Shown one piece after another: positions 33,628 to 37,045 of a DNA stretch of 37,045 bases. How positions within the stretch are numbered: position 1 is the stretch's first letter; every line of letters starts with the position of its first letter. Location of the stretch: contig CALEJT010000050.1 in assembly GCA_937898685.1 (NCBI GenBank), forward strand, positions 1 to 37,045, written 5' to 3'. This DNA is from an uncultured Gammaproteobacteria bacterium. GTDB lineage: Bacteria > Pseudomonadota > Gammaproteobacteria > Pseudomonadales > Pseudohongiellaceae. A model generated the notes under the pieces. It did no database searches, was not told where the DNA came from, and worked only from the letters and a program-made list of their open reading frames with translations. The position numbers and the translations under genes were made by a program.

Positions 33628-34566
33628 TCAACGTGGTCCTGCGTCGCTTTTGCTCGTGCTGGTGACGAACACGTCTTCCAACGACGGTCGCACCACGTTC
33701 AGTTCGTACTGCCGCAGATCCAACGAGGGATGTTCGCGTAGCCATGCGATCGGTTCTGCGATCTTGTCGTCGACGAGCACCCGCAATTGCTCGCCGAGCT
33801 GTGCCACCGAGCGTATGCCTTCGAGTTCGAGCAGTTGCTTGCGTACGACGCGCAGGTTGGGGCCCAGTACTTCCACCACCGTGGCGCCCATCGCGTGCAT
33901 CAGTTGCTGCGGGGTGCCATCGGCACGCTTGCGACCGCTTTCGAGGATCGCGAGGTAATGACAGCGTTCGGCTTCGTCCATGTAATGCGTCGACACCAGG
34001 ATCGTGGTGCCGGCATCGCAGAGGTCGAACAATTTCTCCCAGAAATCGCGGCGGTTTTCCGGGTCGACGGCCGAGGTCGGTTCATCGAGGAACAAGAGCT
34101 CCGGTTCGTGCAGCGTGGCGGCCGCCAAGGCTAGTCGCTGCTTCTGGCCCCCGCTGAGCGTATCGGCCAGTTGCTTGCGATGGCGCGTCAGACCATAGCG
34201 TTCGAGGCGATCTTCCACGCGTGCCCGCGCCAGGCTGCGTGGCATGCCATAGATGCGACCGACGAAGTCGAGGTTCTCGATGACACTCAGATCTCCATAG
34301 AGAGAAAACTTCTGTGTCATGTAACCAATGCGACGCCGCAGTTCCTCCGCTTGTTGCGGCAGCTGCAGACCAAGGATGCTGACGGTGCCTTCGTTCGGCG
34401 TGAGCAGACCGGTCAACAGACGAATGCTGGTGGACTTGCCGGAACCATTGGGGCCAAGGAAGCCGTAGATCACGCCGCGTGGAATATCGAGATCGAGATG
34501 ATCCACCGCCGTGAACCTGCCAAAGCGGCGCGTGAGACCGCGGGCTTCTATCGCGAGCGTGCTCAT
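33628..34566 (-). CDS. ABC transporter ATP-binding protein
   Basis: A 312-residue cytoplasmic ATPase with Walker A GPNGSGKST, the Q-loop YMTQKFSLYGDLSVIENL, signature LSGGQKQRLALA, Walker B LLFLDEPTSAVDP and the H-loop histidine in VSTHYMDEA. A C-terminal extension (VLGPNLRVVRKQLLELEGIR) is typical of the drug- and lipid-exporter subfamily. Its start overlaps the fusion-protein stop by four bases (ATGA), and the permease follows after two bases. Confidence 0.95.
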   Translation of the reverse strand: MSTLAIEARGLTRRFGRFTAVDHLDLDIPRGVIYGFLGPNGSGKSTSIRLLTGLLTPNEGTVSILGLQLPQQAEELRRRIGYMTQKFSLYGDLSVIENLDFVGRIYGMPRSLARARVEDRLERYGLTRHRKQLADTLSGGQKQRLALAAATLHEPELLFLDEPTSAVDPENRRDFWEKLFDLCDAGTTILVSTHYMDEAERCHYLAILESGRKRADGTPQQLMHAMGATVVEVLGPNLRVVRKQLLELEGIRSVAQLGEQLRVLVDDKIAEPIAWLREHPSLDLRQYELNVVRPSLEDVFVTSTSKSDAGPR

Positions 34567-35519
34567 GGCAGCAGCAGTTGCGCGGGCAGTCCGGCAGGGA
34601 GATTGGCCGCGTCGTCGGGCAGGTCGATCTCCATCAAATACACGAGGCGCGAGCGCTCACTCTGCGTGAGTGCGTAATAGGGAGTGAAACTCGGCTCGAG
34701 TGCAATCCAACGCACGGTGCCGCCAAGGGGTTGCGCCACGCCATCGACTTGCACCTGCACCGAATCACCTACGGCAACACGCTGGCGTTGCGTTTCCGGC
34801 AGATATACGCGGGCATGGGGTGCGCCGGCACTCAACAATACCGCGACGGTGGCACTAGGATTCACGCGTTCACCGACTTCCCACGGCAAGCTGTCCAACA
34901 GTGCGTCCAATGGCGCGCGCAAGGTCAGTTCCTCCAACTTCAGGCGCTCATTGGCAAGTGCCGCTTCCAGCGACTGCAACTGTGCTTCGGCCTGGCGCAG
35001 CTCTTCCTCGCGCGTCCCGGCGCGCAGGAGCGCCAGTTGTGCTTCGGCATCGCGTAGGCGAGCGGCGTTGCTGTCGTGCAGCGCCCGAGCACCATCGAGT
35101 TCGGCTCGTGCGGCGATGTTTTGGGAGACGAGGCGCTCGGCGCGCGCGAGGTTCTGCTGACTTTCCGTCAGCGCGGCGCGTGCGCTGTCGACTCGCGCCG
35201 CTGCGGCTTCCAATTCCTCCGGACGGGCTCCATTGCGGAGTTTGTCGAGCGTGGCGTGCATGGCAGCGAGCTCCGCATCGGCGCGTGCCACCGCGGCCGC
35301 TTGGCGAGTCGTATCCAGTTGCACCACCACCTCGCCCTTGCGCACCAGCCGCCCTTCGGCGATGGGCTGTTGCACGATCACTTCACTGGCAGTGGCGACC
35401 AGCGTGTAGCGATCGCGTTCCAAGGTGCCGAGCGCGGCAGCCTCTTCGTTCTCGGCACATCCATGCAGCAGGAACAGAAGAACGACGGGACTCAACCAGG
35501 GCAGAATAGGTCGCGACAT
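34563..35519 (-). CDS. HlyD/YbhG-type membrane fusion lipoprotein
   Basis: A 318-residue periplasmic adaptor, lipid-anchored (lipobox LHGC, Cys21). It has a split biotinyl-lipoyl half (VIVQQPIAEGRLVRKGEVVV), a long alpha-helical hairpin rich in Ala, Glu and Arg (about residues 70-200), the second lipoyl half and a beta-barrel part. The ATG at 35519 has AAGGAG five bases upstream. It heads the exporter operon and probably a longer run into the two-component genes. The substrate is unknown; no outer-membrane TolC-like gene is present. Confidence 0.9.
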   Translation of the reverse strand: MSRPILPWLSPVVLLFLLHGCAENEEAAALGTLERDRYTLVATASEVIVQQPIAEGRLVRKGEVVVQLDTTRQAAAVARADAELAAMHATLDKLRNGARPEELEAAAARVDSARAALTESQQNLARAERLVSQNIAARAELDGARALHDSNAARLRDAEAQLALLRAGTREEELRQAEAQLQSLEAALANERLKLEELTLRAPLDALLDSLPWEVGERVNPSATVAVLLSAGAPHARVYLPETQRQRVAVGDSVQVQVDGVAQPLGGTVRWIALEPSFTPYYALTQSERSRLVYLMEIDLPDDAANLPAGLPAQLLLP

Positions 35520-35855
35520 CGAGACTCCTTGCAGGGTTCGTTGCGGACAGCTGGACGTCAGCATGCACAGCCCTCAGGGGGACTGGCAAGGTCCGTCGGG
35601 TGTCAAACCCTTCGTTTGCGGCACTACCAACGATCGGCTGAGCAAATTCGATCCAATCCAAAATAAAAATGTGCCAAGTCAATCTATCCGAGTGGGATGT
35701 CCGCTAGCCTATGCCGCCATAACAAGCGTGGATACGAGGCCGAGTTGCGCGGTAGCGGGACGGTTCGTACCATGCCGCACGATTGCAACGTTTTCGCGTT
35801 CGATCCATAAACGCTCACGGGCGACAACAAGAATCAGGGGGAATTGAAGAACATC
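35520..35855. promoter_or_regulatory. Divergent intergenic region, exporter operon and unknown exported protein
   Basis: No gene is supported. On the minus strand TTGACT (35677-35682) and TGGATT (35655-35660) at 16-base spacing could be a promoter for the exporter operon. The surrounding 35640-35690 is locally AT-rich. Nothing clear is seen for the plus-strand gene. Confidence 0.35.
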
Positions 35856-36611
35856 ATGACCACAACAATGAAGAGCACGGCACAAGTGCTTGGCTGTCTG
35901 TTGCTGAGCCATGCGTGCGGCGCAGGTGTGGCGCAGGCGGCGGAGACACCGGATTTCACCGGGGCCTGGACCACCTATCGCGGCACTCCCACGGCAGGCG
36001 CCTTCGCAGCGCCCAATGCCCAGATCAAACTCAAACCGCACGCCCAGAAGGCTTGGCAGGATTATCAATCTCTCATCGAAGGCACCAACTACAGCCCGGG
36101 CAACGCCTGCGTCGGCTACGGCATGCCAGCGTCCATGCTCGGTTCCGGTGGCTACCCGATGGAAATCATCCAGCGTCCCGAGCAGATCTTCGTGATCTAC
36201 GAAGCGCACAATGAAATCCGTCGCTTCTACATCGGTGATGAAGCGCAGGATCCGGCAGATTTCTTCCCCGAGCGCAACGGTTATTCGGTGGCGCATTGGG
36301 AAGGCGAGCGTCTGATCGTGGAGACCACGCGTCTGAAGACGCAGGTCGACACGCGCTATCCGCACAGCGACAAGGCCAAGATCCGCGAGGAATACTATCT
36401 GGACGCTCCGCTCGAAGACGGCACGCGTGTGCTGGTGGCGGAGCTGACGATGGAAGATCCGGAATGGCTGGAAGAGCCGTTCAAGGCCGTCAAACGCTGG
36501 CAGGAGATGTCCGACTACCACGTGCTCAGTTACGAATGCAGTGAGCCGAAATGGCTCGACGAGCTGACGGAGCTTTACGAAGCCGCCGGGCTCGAGATGG
36601 TGCAGGAATGA
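35856..36611 (+). CDS. Exported protein of unknown function
   Basis: A 251-residue protein with a Sec signal (ending AQAAE). The mature part begins PDFTGAWTTYRGTP and contains YGMPASMLGSGGYPMEIIQR, VIYEAHNEIRRFYIGD and HWEGERLIVETTRLKTQVDT. The pattern suggests a beta-rich lipocalin-like fold; I know such proteins only as hypothetical ones encoded near DUF6152 proteins. AGGGGGA lies 13 bases before the ATG at 35856; a TTG at 35844 is an alternative start. The next gene follows after 40 bases and is probably in the same operon. Confidence 0.75.
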   Translation: MTTTMKSTAQVLGCLLLSHACGAGVAQAAETPDFTGAWTTYRGTPTAGAFAAPNAQIKLKPHAQKAWQDYQSLIEGTNYSPGNACVGYGMPASMLGSGGYPMEIIQRPEQIFVIYEAHNEIRRFYIGDEAQDPADFFPERNGYSVAHWEGERLIVETTRLKTQVDTRYPHSDKAKIREEYYLDAPLEDGTRVLVAELTMEDPEWLEEPFKAVKRWQEMSDYHVLSYECSEPKWLDELTELYEAAGLEMVQE

Positions 36612-36651
36612 CCGCGCCGACCGACAACCATTCGCGTAGAGAGGTACCTTT

Positions 36652-37029
36652 GTGAATAAATTCCGTGCAGCAGTACTCGCCTTGGGTCTGGCCGTGGCCG
36701 CGCCCGTGTTGGCACATCATTCGGCGGCTCAGTTCGATTTCCAGAACACCGTGCTCGTCGAGGGCAAAGTGAAGGAAGCACGCTTCGCCAACCCGCACAT
36801 GCGTCTCATACTCGAAGTCAGCGATGCCAAGGGTACGCGCGACATCGAGTTCGAAGGTCACAGCCGCAACAACATGCGTCGTCAGGGTCTGATGCCCGAG
36901 ATGTTCGGTGTGGGCGACAACATCACCATCCGCATCGCACCGATGCGCAACGGTGAAGACGGTGGCTATGTCACGGCCGTACGTGCGCCCGATGGCACCG
37001 AGATCGGCAACGTGCGCGCTGCCGACTGA
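36652..37029 (+). CDS. DUF6152-like exported protein
   Basis: The 125-residue protein starts with GTG at 36652 (GAGGTACC upstream) and a Sec signal ending LAHHSAAQFD. The HHS at the mature start is typical of the DUF6152 family. The mature domain is small and beta-rich: VLVEGKVKEARFANPHMRLI, IEFEGHSRNNMRRQG and VGDNITIRIAPMRNGEDGGY. It looks like an OB-fold and is complete in the window. Function is unknown. The His residues at the processed N-terminus could bind a metal (inference). Confidence 0.78.
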   Translation: MNKFRAAVLALGLAVAAPVLAHHSAAQFDFQNTVLVEGKVKEARFANPHMRLILEVSDAKGTRDIEFEGHSRNNMRRQGLMPEMFGVGDNITIRIAPMRNGEDGGYVTAVRAPDGTEIGNVRAAD

Positions 37030-37045
37030 TCCACTGGTTCAGCGT

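Overview
The window reads as chromosomal DNA of a GC-rich, Gram-negative gammaproteobacterium. The evidence is the housekeeping run glyA-nrdR ... ribD-ribE-ribBA-ribH-nusB-thiL-pgpA, many lipoproteins and Sec/Tat-exported proteins, the PA2778/PA2779 pair known from Pseudomonas, and an NtrC-type (sigma-54) regulator. A LigM-type O-demethylase, an acetoacetyl-CoA synthetase and a DUF1592/DUF1552 cassette point to an environmental, possibly marine or aromatic-degrading lineage. I cannot name the genus. No tRNA, rRNA, CRISPR array, integrase or transposase was seen.

Layout. 0-2.2 kb: end of a thiolase gene overlapping acetoacetyl-CoA synthetase (ketone-body / polyhydroxybutyrate carbon entry). 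2.4-4.2 kb: glyA and nrdR. 4.2-10.7 kb: a tightly spaced four-gene cassette (two-CxxCH DUF1587/1592-type protein, Tat-exported DUF1552 protein, exported ankyrin protein, Tat-exported double VOC protein) sitting between nrdR and ribD, which are usually adjacent. 11-16.5 kb: riboflavin genes ribD, ribE, ribBA (with a degraded GTP cyclohydrolase half) and ribH, then nusB, thiL, pgpA. 16.5-17.6 kb: a gene-free stretch holding a 74-bp tandem array of terminator-like hairpins and a candidate structured RNA with its own promoter and terminator. 17.6-19 kb: a LigM/DesA-like tetrahydrofolate O-demethylase with codon choice unlike its neighbours. 19.1-23.6 kb: tex, a GlcG/HbpS-type haem-binding protein and a sodium:solute symporter. 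23.6-28.6 kb: small envelope genes (CC0125-type lipoprotein, DUF883 operon, DUF1328-PA2779-PA2778 operon, glycine-zipper lipoprotein), several preceded by GG-N10-GC sigma-54-like promoters. 28.7-35.5 kb, minus strand: an ABC exporter (HlyD-type lipoprotein, ATPase, permease) followed by an NtrC-type regulator, a 78-residue stand-alone DHp protein and a hybrid kinase with two receiver domains. 35.8-37 kb: two exported proteins of unknown function, the second DUF6152-like.

The most interesting idea is a link between the last two blocks. The hybrid kinase has two receiver domains and no HPt domain, and the mini-DHp protein could supply the missing phosphotransfer histidine to the sigma-54 activator. 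The envelope genes a few kilobases away carry sigma-54-like promoters, and one divergent pair has an inverted repeat at its exact midpoint. This would make a compact local envelope-response regulon. It is inference from sequence only. The second focus is the array of covarying terminator hairpins plus structured RNA in front of the LigM-like gene.
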